A stretch of DNA of 12,971 bases. Source: Baffinella frigidus. Its lineage: Eukaryota; Cryptophyceae; Cryptomonadales; Baffinellaceae. The DNA lies in NCBI GenBank assembly GCA_026770585.1, contig MU646357.1, positions 742,932-755,902 of the forward strand, read 5' to 3'. Of this stretch, positions 1 to 12,971 are shown piece by piece. Below the pieces are notes generated by a model that was not told the origin of the DNA, ran no database searches, and worked only from the letters and a program-made list of their open reading frames with translations. The position numbers and the translations under genes are program-made. Within the stretch, counting starts at the first letter, position 1; the number at the start of each line of letters is the position of its first letter.

Positions 1-2
1 GT

Positions 3-12849
<12,847 letters not shown>

Positions 12850-12971
12850 GTCCACCCCCAGCCCCCCCCAACTCCGTAGATATTAACCCTACACCCCGGA
12901 GACATCAACCCTCCCCCCCCAGAGATTGACCCTTAAACCCCGTAGACATTTGACCGACATTAACCCCCCCC
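12850..12971 (+). other. Start of intron 14 (or 3' end of gene) with GTAGACATTAACCC repeats
   Basis: CCCCGTAGACATT(TG)ACC, CCGTAGATATTAACCC, CCGGAGACATCAACCC and CAGAGATTGACCC form a degenerate unit of roughly 25-30 bp. C-rich runs lie between the units. No further exon is visible before the window ends. Confidence 0.55.

Overview
This window looks like nuclear DNA of a GC-rich microbial eukaryote, most likely an alga or related protist. It appears to lie inside one large, intron-dominated gene on the + strand. The eukaryotic call rests on short exons (about 55-110 bp) joined by GT-AG introns with consistent phase. The organism cannot be named from the sequence. Intron filler built from CCCTAAA-type 7-mers fits a lineage with TTTAGGG-type telomeres (green algae, dinoflagellates and several others).

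The gene: fourteen exon candidates between 3 and 12849 splice into about 340 codons, roughly 8% of the window. Their product reads as the C-terminal domain of a Rav1/DMXL (rabconnectin-3alpha) protein. That is the scaffold subunit of the RAVE-type complex that promotes assembly of V1 onto Vo in the vacuolar H+-ATPase. Recognisable blocks in order are SNSQDALFSELL / DLEWADLRTL; a segment leading to KNRDPTE-CALLYMAL; NEKLSGFFSRDFSLP; NACTLLSQHRFELAAAFF with LLAGD-HKDAI; ALLVARLL; ALMREDPHVKR; and a helical tail RLAWALLHAGSYE. Both gene ends lie outside the window.

Layout: exon 1 tail (3-55); intron 1 with degraded 7- to 12-mer repeats and repeated starts of exon 2; exon 2 (1404-1503); exon 3 (2109-2188); exon 4 (3139-3199); exon 5 (4131-4199); exon 6 (4582-4656); exon 7 (5790-5897); exon 8 (6951-7034); a doubtful exon 9 (about 7106-7134); exon 10 (7563-7620); exon 11 (9157-9228); exon 12 (10144-10218); exon 13 (11515-11577); exon 14 (12757-12849).

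The most striking property is in the introns. They are packed with partial copies of the neighbouring exons, each carrying one splice junction, and the placement is polar. Copies of an exon's 5' end with its AG acceptor lie upstream of the complete exon. Copies of an exon's 3' end with its GT donor lie downstream. I count about 35 acceptor-side and 15 or more donor-side copies and see none on the wrong side. Exon 11 alone has about 14 acceptor-side decoys. Exon 12 has a tandem array whose copies differ largely at synonymous positions. The copies are separated by 7-mer arrays (CCCTAAA, CCCTGAA, CCCTCAA, CCCTACA, CCCCTAA) that almost always run C-rich on the sense strand. Several palindromic, MITE-like elements are also embedded: a TTAA-ended family with about five copies, and at least four further terminal-inverted-repeat or palindrome types.

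No bacterial genes, rRNA, tRNA or CRISPR array were seen. Most long open frames in the window are read-through of the 7-mer arrays and are not genes.
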